From: Desulfosarcinaceae bacterium
GTDB taxonomy: Bacteria; Desulfobacterota; Desulfobacteria; Desulfobacterales; Desulfosarcinaceae
Assembly (NCBI GenBank): GCA_030066015.1
Contig: JASJCL010000006.1
Span: forward strand, 1 to 64,000
Direction: 5' to 3'
Length of the DNA: 64,000 bases
Each line of letters starts with the position of its first letter. The first letter of the stretch is position 1. A model generated the notes under the pieces. The model ran no database searches. It saw only the letters and a list, made by a program, of their open reading frames with translations, and was not told where the DNA came from. Both the position numbers and the translations under genes were made by a program. Below, one piece after another: positions 18,437 to 30,368 of this stretch.

Positions 18437-19642
18437 CTAATAGGCCGGTGTTTTGCTGAAGGTCACTACCGAAATCATCAGGTTGCCGTGGGTATTTTCG
18501 TTACCGACGAAGCATCCCTGTTCGCCAAAGGTAAATATCCCGAGAAAGGGCACATTCCCGATGGCCGCGCCGATCACACTGGTCACGCGATGCATATCTT
18601 CGCGAACCGTTAGCATGCAACCCGCACAATACACCACGATGGCACCGATGATGGATTCTGGATCAAACCCACCCGCTGAAATGGCGGACGAGGATACCCG
18701 CCCAGCGCGGGTGATTAGGCTGCTTCGCGAGCCGGTCATCAAGACAATCTCCTCTCCCTCTGCAACTTCGGAGAAGAGCGACAGGCCGTCTTCGGTCGTA
18801 ATCTCGCTGGGATGGGAGAGCTTATAGTAGGGAATTCCGCCGATAACCCCGGCTTCGCGCCCCAGCGGGGCCAGGGTGGTTTTGGAGAGCACGCTGCCCC
18901 GTGCAGAGATCTCCGCTTGAATCAAGCCCTCGGTCCACTCATTGTAGACCTCGCAGGCAGGGCGACCGTCGATCTCCATGAGCAGCCGTCCCTCGGCCCG
19001 AGTGACCACGCCCCTTTTATCCGTTGGGTCGTAGCCACTGTGGAATGCGTAATGGAAATTGGTCGACGGGAAGAAGACGCTGATCACGACGGCATCCCGC
19101 AATACTTCTCCTCCCGAGACCTGGCGGCTGTTGCCGATGGCCGCGTTATCCGCGGTGCTGCCCCCCGTGATGGGCACATCGGGTCCGATAAGGCTCTCAA
19201 TTCCCTGAATCAGTTGCTCCTCGCTGCCGGGCGCTGCATTCATCCAGATGAGGGCGGGGACTTCGCCATCGCGGTCAGCGTTTGCCAGCGCTTTCGCGAG
19301 TGCCTTTTGGGCGGCCAACTCCGGCCGCGTCCCCAATGCGGCCGATCCGACGCCATAGCTGCCGAGCGGGTCCGAAACGGCCAGTACGCCCATGCCGACT
19401 CCCTCATCACTGGCAAATCCAGCCGAGGTCATGACCCCCATGCAGGATGTCCCACCATGGATGGGAACCGGTCCCAGCTCTGCCAAGATACGGCCGATGA
19501 TTTTCTCACCCGCATAGGTATCGCTGTAGTAGACCCCCAACCAGGATATGCCTTGTTCGGCCAAAGCCGTCAATTTGGCACAACATTCGGCGGCCGCCGC
19601 CTCGGGGTCCCGGTTTGTAGCGCTTGCCGATTCGATTTTCAT
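18437..19642 (-). CDS. FIST-domain sensory protein (FIST_N + FIST_C)
   Basis: 401 residues, no signal or membrane segment. The protein matches the FIST family, a ligand-sensing module that often occurs with signalling proteins. The N-terminal domain runs to about 215 with VPIHGGTSCMGVMTSAGF and VPITGGSTADNAAI, and the C-terminal domain has YNEWTEG and, near the end, FLGIFTFGEQGCFVGNENTH. It ends 9 bases before the hybrid kinase at 15875 and starts 73 bases after the larger hybrid kinase, so the three are one operon. FIST domains are thought to bind small ligands such as amino acids. Here a free-standing FIST protein probably feeds a signal to one of the flanking cytoplasmic kinases. Confidence 0.88.
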   Translation of the reverse strand: MKIESASATNRDPEAAAAECCAKLTALAEQGISWLGVYYSDTYAGEKIIGRILAELGPVPIHGGTSCMGVMTSAGFASDEGVGMGVLAVSDPLGSYGVGSAALGTRPELAAQKALAKALANADRDGEVPALIWMNAAPGSEEQLIQGIESLIGPDVPITGGSTADNAAIGNSRQVSGGEVLRDAVVISVFFPSTNFHYAFHSGYDPTDKRGVVTRAEGRLLMEIDGRPACEVYNEWTEGLIQAEISARGSVLSKTTLAPLGREAGVIGGIPYYKLSHPSEITTEDGLSLFSEVAEGEEIVLMTGSRSSLITRAGRVSSSAISAGGFDPESIIGAIVVYCAGCMLTVREDMHRVTSVIGAAIGNVPFLGIFTFGEQGCFVGNENTHGNLMISVVTFSKTPAY

Positions 19643-19715
19643 CGTGTTTACGCCCCATTGCCATCATCCATGTCGCGGTGACGAGCGAAGCGTCGCTGTC
19701 CCTGAACGATGGTAT

Positions 19716-22700
19716 TCAATTGTTTGATTGCAGCCGCTGAACGAATTCTTCCAACCGTCGCGCTTCGGCTTCCAAATGTGCCAGCATCTCCTCGGCCCCG
19801 GTCAAACTGCCGGAACGACCGGCGATTTCGAGAGACTCGGCGGCATTGGCCAACCAATCGGCCGTCAGGTTGGCGGCGCCCCCTTTGATGGCGTGGGACT
19901 CCTTCGTGACAGCGTCGCCGTCCCCCTCACGAATCGCCGTGTGCAGCAGCAGGGTCTGGGCGCCCAAATTGTCCACGAAACCCGTCAGCACCTCCAATAA
20001 GAATTCCGGATCACCGTCGAACTCTTCGAGGGCCTGGGCGTAGTCGATGGGGTCGTCCCCCGTCTGCGTCCGGCCTTGATCCATGGAGGAAGCGCACTTC
20101 TTGGCGGGCGAGTCAACCGCATCGATCCACAGCCCCACCATGGACAATAGGCGCTGTTTTTTGAGCGGCTTGGAGATGTAGTCGTCGGCACCTTCGGCCA
20201 GACACTTTTCGCGGTCCCCTGCAAGGGAATGGGCCGTCATGGCGATGATGGGAATCGGCTGGACGTCGGGCGTTTGCGCTGCTTTTGCGGCTTCTAATTT
20301 CCGGATCGATCGCATGGCCGCGTACCCATCCATGACCGGCATCTGGATATCCATCAGAATCAAATTGTAATCTGTATGCCCGAAGGCCTCGACCGCCTGG
20401 CGGCCGTTTTCGGCCAGATCGACGGTGTAGCCGGCCTTACGTAGATGGTGCATGGCGACCCGTTGATTGGTCGGGTAGTCTTCCACCAGCAGAATACGGC
20501 CATTTTTGCTTCGGTTTTCGACAATTGTGTGCCGGGTCACCAACGGTCTTTGGCGGGTATCGGTGGTCTGCTCATTCCCGCAGATCAGTTTGATGGCCTG
20601 CTTGAGGTCTCCCATCTTCACCGGTTTCGGCAGATAACCATCCACACCGATGCGACGACATTTTTCGCCATCGCCCAAGGTGCCGATCCCGGAGACCAGC
20701 AAAATGGCCGTTTGCCGCAGCTCATCCTTTTGGCGGACCGCTTCCGCCAACTCGAACCCCCCCATGCCCGGCATTCGAATATCCGACACCATCAGATCGA
20801 ACGGTGCCGATCGCTCCGCCGCCGCTTCGAGTTGTCTCAGCGCCGTCTCTGAACAATCACATTCGCGGACATCACAGCCAAACCGACGAAGATATTCAGC
20901 GATGATCCGTCTGGAGGATCGGATATCGTCGACCACCATTGTCTTCAGCCCGGCCAGATCCCGTTGGGCCGGCGGCGTTTTCTGTGCATCTTGGGCCGTG
21001 CGCTCAAGATCTACGGTGAACCAGAAGGTCGATCCCTGGCCGGGTACACTCTCCAGGCCGATCTTCCCCCCCATCAATTCGACAAGCTGTTTCGAGATGG
21101 TGGTGCCGAGACCGGTGCCCCCATATTTGCGGGTGGTGGAGCCGTCAACCTGGGTGAACTCATCGAAGATGTTCGCTTGACGTTCACGCGGAATACCGAT
21201 GCCGGTGTCGGATACTTCGAAGCGGATCCGAACCCCGTCGGCGTGAAAATGCTCGGCTTCGGCACGGATGATGATTTCACCGATGTCGGTGAACTTGAGG
21301 GCATTCCCGGCCAGGTTGTTCAGCACCTGTCGCAGCCTGCCGGGATCGCCGACCACGCGTGCGGGGATACTGGGAGAGACGAAGGAGGCAAACTCCAGTC
21401 CGCTATCCTTCGCCGAGATGGCAACGTTGCTGGCCACATCTTCGATGAGGAGTCGCAGATCAAAGGAGATGCGGTCCAAATTGAATTTGCCCGCTTCGAT
21501 CTTGGAGAAATCGAGAACGGTGTTGATCATGTCCGTCAAATGCCCGGAGACCCGGTCGATGGTTTCGATGATATTGCGCTGTTCTTCTGTCAGCGGGGTC
21601 TCCAGCGCCAGTTCGGTCATTCCGATAATGCCATTCAGCGGGGTGCGAATCTCATGGCTCATATTGGCCAGAAACTGGCTTTTGGCCACATTGGCCGCTT
21701 CGGCGGCGATCTTCGACTGCTGCAATTCCTGCTCGGCGCGTTTACTATCGGTAATATCAAAGAAGACGCCGCTGATGGTTTCGATCTCGCCCTGGTCATC
21801 GCAGATAATTTGTCCGCGCTCCTGCACCCAGCGGATTTTCCCGGTGCGGCTGATCACCCGATATTCGCGGACATAGGATTTATCGGACTTCAGTGCATCG
21901 ATCAAACGCGCCCGAACCGATTCGAAGTCGTCTTCGTGGATGATGTCTTTCCAACTGGGCCTGCCACTGTTCAATTGGTCAATACTGTAGTCGACGATCG
22001 ATTCGATTTTCTTGTCATAGAATTCTACCGACCAATCCTTGTATCCGATGAATACGATGCTCGGCAAGTTTTTCAACAGCAGGCGGTACTTCGCTTCACT
22101 TTGACGGAGGTGCTCCTCAACCTGCTTTCGTTCGGTGATGTCGATGAAGGTTTCCAGCATTACCGGCTCATCGTCCAGCTCTAGACGAACCGCACTCTTC
22201 AGGATGGGTTTTTCGTCACCGCTGCGGGTGATCAACATCACTTCGGATCGGTCTAATTGCTTGTCGAGGTCGAGAACTGGACAATGGCCATCTGGCGACG
22301 GGCAAAATGTATCATGGCAGCATCGCCCCACGACCGCGTCCAAAGATGCGTATTCCATCAGGGACATGGCGGATTGGTTGGCGTATCGGATCAATTTGTC
22401 GGTGCCGACGATCACAACGCCATAGGGCATGGAATCCAGAACCGTCTGCAGCATGCTCTGGGATCGCCTCAAGAGCGCTGTTTTATCTCTCACCAGGCCT
22501 TCCAGGTTATCGCGATGCTCCACCAACTCCGCTTCGATCTTTTTGCGGTGTGAAATATCCTTGACCACACCGCGAAATCCGATGGGCTTTCCGCTTGCGT
22601 CGCTCTTGATGGAGGCGGATGTCTCCACATGAATGATGGTGCCGTCCTTGCGGGTGAGGGCATAATAGACGGCTTTTTCAGGCTGGCCGGTTTGGTAGAC

Positions 22701-24107
22701 ACGGCTGAACATGTCGACGACGCCGGGGATGTTGTCATCACCGACATATTCGCGAAAATCCATGCCCCTGATTTCATCCATGCCGTAGCCGACAAGGTCA
22801 CAGAAGGCACGATTGCAGAAGGTCAGTGTCCCGCTCAGGTCCACCTCAAAAAAGGCGTCGTTGATCTCTTCCAGAATTTTTCTGTATTTCTGCTCACTCT
22901 CTTTTAGTTGGATTTCTGTGGCCTGGCGAGAATTCAACACCTCGTCCAGGTCACCTTTGATCATGGAGATGGCGTCGAACACGGGCAGGAAGGGATGCTT
23001 GGGGTCAATTTCGAACGCCTGGCGCACACCGGAACGCCCCCATTCAATTCCCCCGACAAAATACATCAGGTCATCGACGTAATCATCAACCGTGCCCTGG
23101 GCGGTCAACCGACGATCGGAACGCCTTGCCGGTGCGGCTGCCTTGGGGTGCAACCGCGCGATCCGATCCAGGCGCACCCGTTCGATGGCGTCCACGTAAG
23201 TGGATTCCAGTTTCACATCGAACGGCACGAAGCGGATCCCCATCATCGCAGCCGCTCGCAGGAATCGATTGGCGCCGTAAATGATCAACCGATTGAACGG
23301 GCTCGCTTTCCAGAAGGTGATCAGGCGCTTCAGATGTTGTCTTCTGGTATCGAAATCTTTCAGCTTTGTTCCGGTAAACCCATGAATGAGGGTGTAGGAT
23401 TGCCCGGCTGCAGTGAAGGATGTCGCGGCCTCCTGCTGCAGGGCGAAGATCGGGTCAATATATTCGGGAGACAAGACACCATCGAAGACACAGTGAATAA
23501 TATCCGGCGTCAGCACGTCGATGGTGAAGCGCAAGTCGGTGAACTCGAGGGATCTGGTAAACTTGCGTGGGTGGGCGTTGACCGATGCGGCGTGGTTCGC
23601 TTGCAGGCGAGGAAGGTCCATCTGCAGCAGATCGAAGGCCTGCTTCAAGGCTGCTTCATAGGAGTCCAGGAGTTCGACATTGAATTTGACGATGTTCAGT
23701 GCCTTGCCCAGACGGATGCTGAGATTCATCTGAAAGTTGGTGTTGTAGAACAGAACCGCCAGGAGGTGATCGTCTTGTTGGCAAAAATAGTCGATGTAGG
23801 CTTTTCTGGCCGCCGGTGCGGCCCCCTTCAGCTCCGCATAATCCTCCAGCAGGACGTATTTGTGGCCAGTGCTCGGTTTGTTGGCAAAGATCTCATCGAT
23901 GATGCGGCAATATCGCTGTACGCCGGCAAGGTCGGTGGTCCCGGTCGCCTTGGTGCTGATCACCATATCGGCGATGACACCGGTGTGATATGCGTGCTGT
24001 GCTGATTTATAACGCCATCTCGGATGATGGACAATGGGCAGGCCGGTGACGGGGCATGTATCTCGCTGGGGTATCATGTTTTCTCTAGGATTGCCGATTG
24101 CATGCAT
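19716..24107 (-). CDS. Large hybrid sensor kinase: novel N-terminal region, PAS x3, HisKA, HATPase, REC, REC, HPt
   Basis: 1463 residues, cytoplasmic. Residues 1-330 form a region with no common name I can give. It looks like two repeats (about 75-165 and 195-310), each ending in a strand-helix unit around KFNVELLDSYEAALKQA and PFDVKLESTYVDAIERV, of STAS-like appearance. Three PAS domains follow (about 405-520, 548-660 and 668-790); the second contains a Cys/His cluster, GRCCHDTFCPSPDGHCP. HisKA has His818, and the ATPase domain has VSDTGIGIP and [13 protein letters not shown]. Two receivers (Asp1109 and Asp1253) and an HPt (His1405 in [13 protein letters not shown]) complete it. An in-frame ATG at 24077 is an alternative start, as neither site has a strong ribosome site. 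It heads the operon with the FIST protein and the second hybrid kinase. Confidence 0.9.
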   Translation of the reverse strand: MHAIGNPRENMIPQRDTCPVTGLPIVHHPRWRYKSAQHAYHTGVIADMVISTKATGTTDLAGVQRYCRIIDEIFANKPSTGHKYVLLEDYAELKGAAPAARKAYIDYFCQQDDHLLAVLFYNTNFQMNLSIRLGKALNIVKFNVELLDSYEAALKQAFDLLQMDLPRLQANHAASVNAHPRKFTRSLEFTDLRFTIDVLTPDIIHCVFDGVLSPEYIDPIFALQQEAATSFTAAGQSYTLIHGFTGTKLKDFDTRRQHLKRLITFWKASPFNRLIIYGANRFLRAAAMMGIRFVPFDVKLESTYVDAIERVRLDRIARLHPKAAAPARRSDRRLTAQGTVDDYVDDLMYFVGGIEWGRSGVRQAFEIDPKHPFLPVFDAISMIKGDLDEVLNSRQATEIQLKESEQKYRKILEEINDAFFEVDLSGTLTFCNRAFCDLVGYGMDEIRGMDFREYVGDDNIPGVVDMFSRVYQTGQPEKAVYYALTRKDGTIIHVETSASIKSDASGKPIGFRGVVKDISHRKKIEAELVEHRDNLEGLVRDKTALLRRSQSMLQTVLDSMPYGVVIVGTDKLIRYANQSAMSLMEYASLDAVVGRCCHDTFCPSPDGHCPVLDLDKQLDRSEVMLITRSGDEKPILKSAVRLELDDEPVMLETFIDITERKQVEEHLRQSEAKYRLLLKNLPSIVFIGYKDWSVEFYDKKIESIVDYSIDQLNSGRPSWKDIIHEDDFESVRARLIDALKSDKSYVREYRVISRTGKIRWVQERGQIICDDQGEIETISGVFFDITDSKRAEQELQQSKIAAEAANVAKSQFLANMSHEIRTPLNGIIGMTELALETPLTEEQRNIIETIDRVSGHLTDMINTVLDFSKIEAGKFNLDRISFDLRLLIEDVASNVAISAKDSGLEFASFVSPSIPARVVGDPGRLRQVLNNLAGNALKFTDIGEIIIRAEAEHFHADGVRIRFEVSDTGIGIPRERQANIFDEFTQVDGSTTRKYGGTGLGTTISKQLVELMGGKIGLESVPGQGSTFWFTVDLERTAQDAQKTPPAQRDLAGLKTMVVDDIRSSRRIIAEYLRRFGCDVRECDCSETALRQLEAAAERSAPFDLMVSDIRMPGMGGFELAEAVRQKDELRQTAILLVSGIGTLGDGEKCRRIGVDGYLPKPVKMGDLKQAIKLICGNEQTTDTRQRPLVTRHTIVENRSKNGRILLVEDYPTNQRVAMHHLRKAGYTVDLAENGRQAVEAFGHTDYNLILMDIQMPVMDGYAAMRSIRKLEAAKAAQTPDVQPIPIIAMTAHSLAGDREKCLAEGADDYISKPLKKQRLLSMVGLWIDAVDSPAKKCASSMDQGRTQTGDDPIDYAQALEEFDGDPEFLLEVLTGFVDNLGAQTLLLHTAIREGDGDAVTKESHAIKGGAANLTADWLANAAESLEIAGRSGSLTGAEEMLAHLEAEARRLEEFVQRLQSNN

Positions 24108-24392
24108 TCCCTTCGGTTCTCTTCAGCACTGGCAGTAAACCTTTGCGCGGACAAAGCACCCGCCATGGCAATGGGTGATGACCTGATGGCGGGTCCACAA
24201 TACTATCGGGATCACCCTGTAATTCTTAAATGGGGCGCTTGGATTGACCGCCCGGCGGATTCACCCGACGTCGGAGAGGACCCCATATCGCTGTTGGAGC
24301 AAGAACGACGGCTCCCACGCGCGGCGAGCCGGCTGACCGTCCGACCTGCCATGACCGAATGCGTGCGGCGGTCGGCGGCGGTGTACCAACCG

Positions 24393-26462
<2,070 letters not shown>

Positions 26463-27434
26463 TTAATCCAGCCCCGCCTTGACATGATCAATGATCTGAC
26501 GCGCTTCGGCGAGGGCCGCCCAGCCGCGGTCGTCCAACTCGTCAAATTTTTTGGTCTTCTGATAGGACTTCAGCACCGGCACTGCCTTGGGGTCTTTGTC
26601 CGCTTCGAGCAGAATCAGTTTCAGGCGCCGTTTAATAGCGGGGTTCAGGTCCTCGCGCACAATCTCGACAGCCCGCGGATAGGGTTTTGATCTGTGGATG
26701 ATCTTCATCGTCTCCCGCTGGACGCGGGTTATGCGCTCCCCTTTCTCCCAATCCGTGTTGCTGACGGCGGCGAGTTCGACAAGCCCTCTATGTACCCAGG
26801 TCGAGGAGTTCTCCTCCTTTTCCGAAAAGACATAGCCCACCATTTCCGCGGCAGGGGTATCTCGTACCGAACCCAGCGGGACCAATTCATACCCATGTCG
26901 AAGCAGCAGCCAGGCCGGTATAAAAAATGCGGATGTTGAACCCGGATCCTCAAAAGCGATGGTTCTTCCTCGCAGGTGCGCCAAGGAATCGATCCCACTA
27001 TCCCGGCGGGTGAAAAAAACCGTATGGTACTCCGGTACGCCTTTCTTCCATTTTCGCAGCAAAATCTCGGCACCCGTTTTCTCCTGCAGAACGACTGCGG
27101 AAAAACAGGTCTCGGTCACCCAATCTATTTTACCTTGCCGCAGGTAGCTGATCATCTGACGATTGTCTCTGGCCATGAGGACTTTCGTCGCACGGATGCC
27201 AAGGTCCTTCATGTGCCCCGCGGCATAATCCACCATTGGCTTCAAGGTGTCATAATGCTTCTTGGGATTCTCGGTCACCTTTCCGATGACGAGGACCTGC
27301 TCGCGGGGATAGGATGCGCTGCCCACCGATGAGGCGGCCGCCTGGCTGTATCCCGGAACGGCGGTGACAGCGGCGAGAAATAGGAGAAACGCGGCAAGCG
27401 GTGCGGGCCAACGACGAGGCATGTGAGCGTTCAT
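26463..27434 (-). CDS. PhnD-like periplasmic binding protein (phosphate/phosphite/phosphonate type)
   Basis: 323 residues with an N-terminal signal peptide (about 1-34) and AAGGGGG-type ribosome site. The fold is PBP type 2 of the PhnD/SsuA kind: ENPKKHYDTLKPMVDYAAGH near the start, then IDWVTETCFSAVVL and GRTIAFEDPGSTSAFFIPAW, the conserved segment that in PhnD contacts the oxyanion. There is no transporter next to it. Its stop codon touches the start of a membrane histidine kinase, so it is a sensor subunit rather than a transport component. Ligand class is inferred from the family; many such sensor-linked PhnD proteins have unknown ligands. Confidence 0.88.
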   Translation of the reverse strand: MNAHMPRRWPAPLAAFLLFLAAVTAVPGYSQAAASSVGSASYPREQVLVIGKVTENPKKHYDTLKPMVDYAAGHMKDLGIRATKVLMARDNRQMISYLRQGKIDWVTETCFSAVVLQEKTGAEILLRKWKKGVPEYHTVFFTRRDSGIDSLAHLRGRTIAFEDPGSTSAFFIPAWLLLRHGYELVPLGSVRDTPAAEMVGYVFSEKEENSSTWVHRGLVELAAVSNTDWEKGERITRVQRETMKIIHRSKPYPRAVEIVREDLNPAIKRRLKLILLEADKDPKAVPVLKSYQKTKKFDELDDRGWAALAEARQIIDHVKAGLD

Positions 27435-28007
27435 GAAGCCCCCTTTTGGTCACCTTCCATTCCGATCGCCGCGGTACCAGGGCATCGGGTTCGACGGGTT
27501 TGAATTGGACGGACGGCATCCATGCTATTCACGGCATGCAATCCGGCGCTAAGCGACACGGCATCGTCAAGCAGCAGGGATTTTCAGAATGAATCAGTGG
27601 CGTCGCTTACCGGGCTGGGGATACGTCCAGGAGAAGTCTAGAAATCGGTGGTCGTCGCGTCATCAAAGCAATGCCTACGATAGTTTATCGAACGAAAGGC
27701 GCGGGGCTTTAGGGGGACGATAAGAATCTGGCGGCGTTCTCTTAAATGAGGTGCGGTATTCGCTTGCAGGGATGCGGCATCTGCCCATGCCAGGGCCATC
27801 CGCGCCAGCGACATCCGCGCCAGCGTTATCCGCACCGGTGCCATCCGCGCCAGCGCCATCCGCCGGGCAAACCGGCAAGCGGGTGTGGCAAGATCTGTGG
27901 GGAGGAGGTGCCGTCTGCAGGCCGCCGGTAGTCCGATGGTTTTCACATGGCGGTGCGACTCATAGCCGTCGATCAAACGGGGCGTTGCCGTACCCGTGGG
28001 GGGTGAA
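27435..28007. other. Intergenic region containing a 15-bp tandem repeat
   Basis: About 570 bases between the PhnD-like gene and the next kinase stop. It holds the promoter of the PhnD-kinase unit (minus strand). Apart from the short tandem repeat described separately, I see no gene; open frames crossing the repeat have no ribosome site. Confidence 0.4.
27796..27870. repeat. 15-bp tandem repeat, about five units
   Basis: Units CCATCCGCGCCAGCG (27796-27810), ACATCCGCGCCAGCG (27811-27825), TTATCCGCACCGGTG (27826-27840), CCATCCGCGCCAGCG (27841-27855) and a decayed fifth unit to 27870. Read on the minus strand in one frame the units give GADxx pentads, as in pentapeptide-repeat proteins, but the frame lacks a ribosome site. 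It is either a gene relic or a simple minisatellite. Confidence 0.7.
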
Positions 28008-29717
28008 TCAGCGGCCGTGCCGATCTGGATGCGTCGTTTGTGGACGGCCTGCTGCGTGGCTCTCAGACGGCGTTGTCGGGTTCTGGGATGGCTGCGCTGC
28101 CAGGCCGTGGTCCGTCCCCAATGGCAGTAGGAAACTGAATTTACTGCCCTGACCCTCTCCCGGACTCTCCCCCCAGATGAACCCGTGATGCAATTGTACC
28201 AGTTGCGTCGTCAGCGCCAGCCCCAGACCGGTGCCCTCGTATTGCCGGCTGTAGCTGTTTTCCACCTGCTCGAAGGGGTTGAACACACGCGCCAGTTGAT
28301 CGCTTTGCAGACCAATACCCGTGTCCGCCACGGATACGAGCAGGTAGTGTCCGTCCTGGTGGCCGGTATCATCCGCACCGGCCGGGATCTCCTGAACCCC
28401 CAGATTGGGGGCCGTCGCCACGCCGCCTTCGATTCGGAGGAGGGTCGCGAGAAGGGTGATGCGGCCGCTCCGAGGCGTGAACTTGACCGCATTGGACAGC
28501 AGATTGTAGAGGATTTGTTTTAGCTTGCGTTCATCGGCGGTGATCTCTATGGGGAGTTGGCCAAATTCGGTCTTTACGTCGATCGCCTTCTTCATGGCCT
28601 TCTCCTTGATCATGATCAGGCTGTTCTCGAGGAGAGGGGCGATACCAAAACGGGTGCAAACCAGCTCCAGTTTGCCCGCTTCGACCTTGGAAAGATCCAG
28701 AATATCGTTGATCAGGGAGAGCAGGTGGCGACTGCTGCTCAAGGCATCGGACAAATACTCCGCCTGCATCTCATTCAGTTCTCCGAGGTGTTTGTCCACG
28801 ACAATTTCGGTAAAACCGATGATGTGGTTGAGGGGCGTTCGAAGCTCGTGGCTCATGTTGGCCAGGAAATCGCTCTTGGCTTTGTTGGCATTCTCGGCGG
28901 TCTCCTTCGCTTCGGTCAATTCTTGGGTGCGCTCGTGGACCTTCTGTTCGAGGGTCGCTTTGTGCTCGGCGAGTTGTCGGTCGCGCTGTTCGATCTGGGC
29001 AAGCATGGCGTTGAATCCGGAAATCAGGGTTCCCAGTTCATCCTGGCTGTGCTGCCTGGCGCGGATCGAATACACCTTATTCTCTTTCACCCGTCCGATG
29101 GTCTTTGACAGATGCAGGATCGGCGCGGTGATGAATCGCTGGACGCTGGCAGCGATGACGATCGACAGCAGAAAAATCACGATAAGGACGAGTCCGGAGA
29201 CCAGGGCCTGATCCTTCAGGCGATCGTTCAGGTGGGTCAGATCGGCTTGGAGCAGCACATATCCGATGCGTTCCCCATCCAGATCGATGGAATGGAGGAT
29301 TTCCAGATTGCCCGCATGGAAGCGGTGGGTTGAAGCGGTCGCTGCGCCGAGGCCGGCGTTGCCGATGGCCCCCATCCATGGCGAAGCCCCGGTCAGGTCG
29401 GCCGTTGGATCGCTGTAGGTTGCGAAGGGTCGCTTGTCGGTGGTCAGCAGTGCGGCATGGCGAATGCGATGGTCGGCCTTGAGCAGGACGAGCGTCTCCC
29501 TGGCGGCCGCCTTGTCATTGAAAACGATGGCCGAGCCACTATTGGCCCCGACGATCTGGGTCAGCGTGGTCAACTCATCGACCATCGCTCTGCGCGCGGT
29601 GAGTATTTCCATTCCAAAGAGGATACTGGCCGACAGCAGGAGCACCAGGGAGCAAGACGCCATGATAATGAGCGTCGTCTTGACCTTGAGGGAGAGATTT
29701 GAAAACGTGGGCGTCAT
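28008..29717 (-). CDS. Membrane histidine kinase with CHASE8-like sensor
   Basis: 569 residues. TM1 spans about 13-36 and TM2 about 172-194. The periplasmic domain between them includes [20 protein letters not shown], the signature of CHASE8 domains. HAMP (about 195-245) and a coiled coil (about 245-280) lead to HisKA with His290 ([18 protein letters not shown]). The ATPase domain has [22 protein letters not shown] and [12 protein letters not shown]. It is the last gene of a TonB receptor/YfiR-like/kinase unit (51 bases from the YfiR-like gene). In the Pseudomonas YfiBNR system a CHASE8-type membrane protein is controlled by YfiR, so the arrangement suggests the YfiR-like protein modulates this kinase's periplasmic domain. 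There is no receiver or adjacent regulator. Confidence 0.92.
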   Translation of the reverse strand: MTPTFSNLSLKVKTTLIIMASCSLVLLLSASILFGMEILTARRAMVDELTTLTQIVGANSGSAIVFNDKAAARETLVLLKADHRIRHAALLTTDKRPFATYSDPTADLTGASPWMGAIGNAGLGAATASTHRFHAGNLEILHSIDLDGERIGYVLLQADLTHLNDRLKDQALVSGLVLIVIFLLSIVIAASVQRFITAPILHLSKTIGRVKENKVYSIRARQHSQDELGTLISGFNAMLAQIEQRDRQLAEHKATLEQKVHERTQELTEAKETAENANKAKSDFLANMSHELRTPLNHIIGFTEIVVDKHLGELNEMQAEYLSDALSSSRHLLSLINDILDLSKVEAGKLELVCTRFGIAPLLENSLIMIKEKAMKKAIDVKTEFGQLPIEITADERKLKQILYNLLSNAVKFTPRSGRITLLATLLRIEGGVATAPNLGVQEIPAGADDTGHQDGHYLLVSVADTGIGLQSDQLARVFNPFEQVENSYSRQYEGTGLGLALTTQLVQLHHGFIWGESPGEGQGSKFSFLLPLGTDHGLAAQPSQNPTTPSESHAAGRPQTTHPDRHGR

Positions 29718-29767
29718 CGTTCACTCAACTGATTGCACCAACAGCGGTATTCCGAGGGACCAACACC

Positions 29768-30352
29768 CTACCGATCGTCGACAATCCGGGCCAGTTTCAG
29801 CAGATGAGAGCTCAATTTCAGCCCTTGCCGCAGACTGGTGTTATGGTTGATTTGGAAGCGGATCTTGTTGTCCTGGGTGACGAATTGAACGATACCGCCA
29901 CCCTTGGTGAATCCAGGCAGATCGCTAATGGTCAGCACAGGCGTGTCGCTGATCGTACCGACAAGGTCCGCTAAGGCGATTGTCTCCAGTTGCCCAACAT
30001 AAAGAATATGAAACCCTGCTGCGTCACCGAGATCCACGCTTCGATCGATCTGGAGCGAACGGCCCCGAATCTGCTTTGACGCGATGGCATCCCACGCCGC
30101 TCCGAATGGATCCCTGCCGATGATACCGATGCGGAAGGGCCCGGCATCATCCATAAAGGCAGCGGCTGGCCACTCGGTGAACTTGGCGAAGTTGAAGATC
30201 ATGGCGACCTTGATCACGTCTGCCTGGCGTGGCGAGGCCTCGGCCCAGGCAGCGCTTGGCGCCGGCAACAGCAGCAGAGCGCTAATGCTCAGCGCCAGCA
30301 GGAGCCGTTGGATGCGCTTGATCGCGCTGCGATGTATATCCCTTCGATTCAT
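29768..30352 (-). CDS. YfiR-like periplasmic protein (DUF4154)
   Basis: 194 residues with a signal peptide (hydrophobic stretch about 17-33, cleavage near AWAEA). The mature part matches YfiR/DUF4154: VIKVAMIFNFAKFTEWP near the start, FRIGIIGRDPFG, then FHILYVGQLE, TISDLPGF and IRFQINHNTSLRQGLKLSS near the end. The last two segments are typical of the family. YfiR is a periplasmic regulator that represses a membrane diguanylate cyclase in Pseudomonas. Here the partner is more likely the CHASE8-type kinase encoded 51 bases downstream. The gene starts 16 bases after the TonB-receptor stop, so the three genes form one operon. Confidence 0.9.
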   Translation of the reverse strand: MNRRDIHRSAIKRIQRLLLALSISALLLLPAPSAAWAEASPRQADVIKVAMIFNFAKFTEWPAAAFMDDAGPFRIGIIGRDPFGAAWDAIASKQIRGRSLQIDRSVDLGDAAGFHILYVGQLETIALADLVGTISDTPVLTISDLPGFTKGGGIVQFVTQDNKIRFQINHNTSLRQGLKLSSHLLKLARIVDDR

Positions 30353-30368
30353 TTTGAAGATCTTGGGA

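Noticed and set aside
27638-27976. 112-residue minus-strand frame across the 15-bp repeat, resembling a pentapeptide-repeat protein
   Set aside because: There is no ribosome site, the flanks are non-repetitive and domain-free, and the repeat reads in all frames. It is treated as a DNA repeat.
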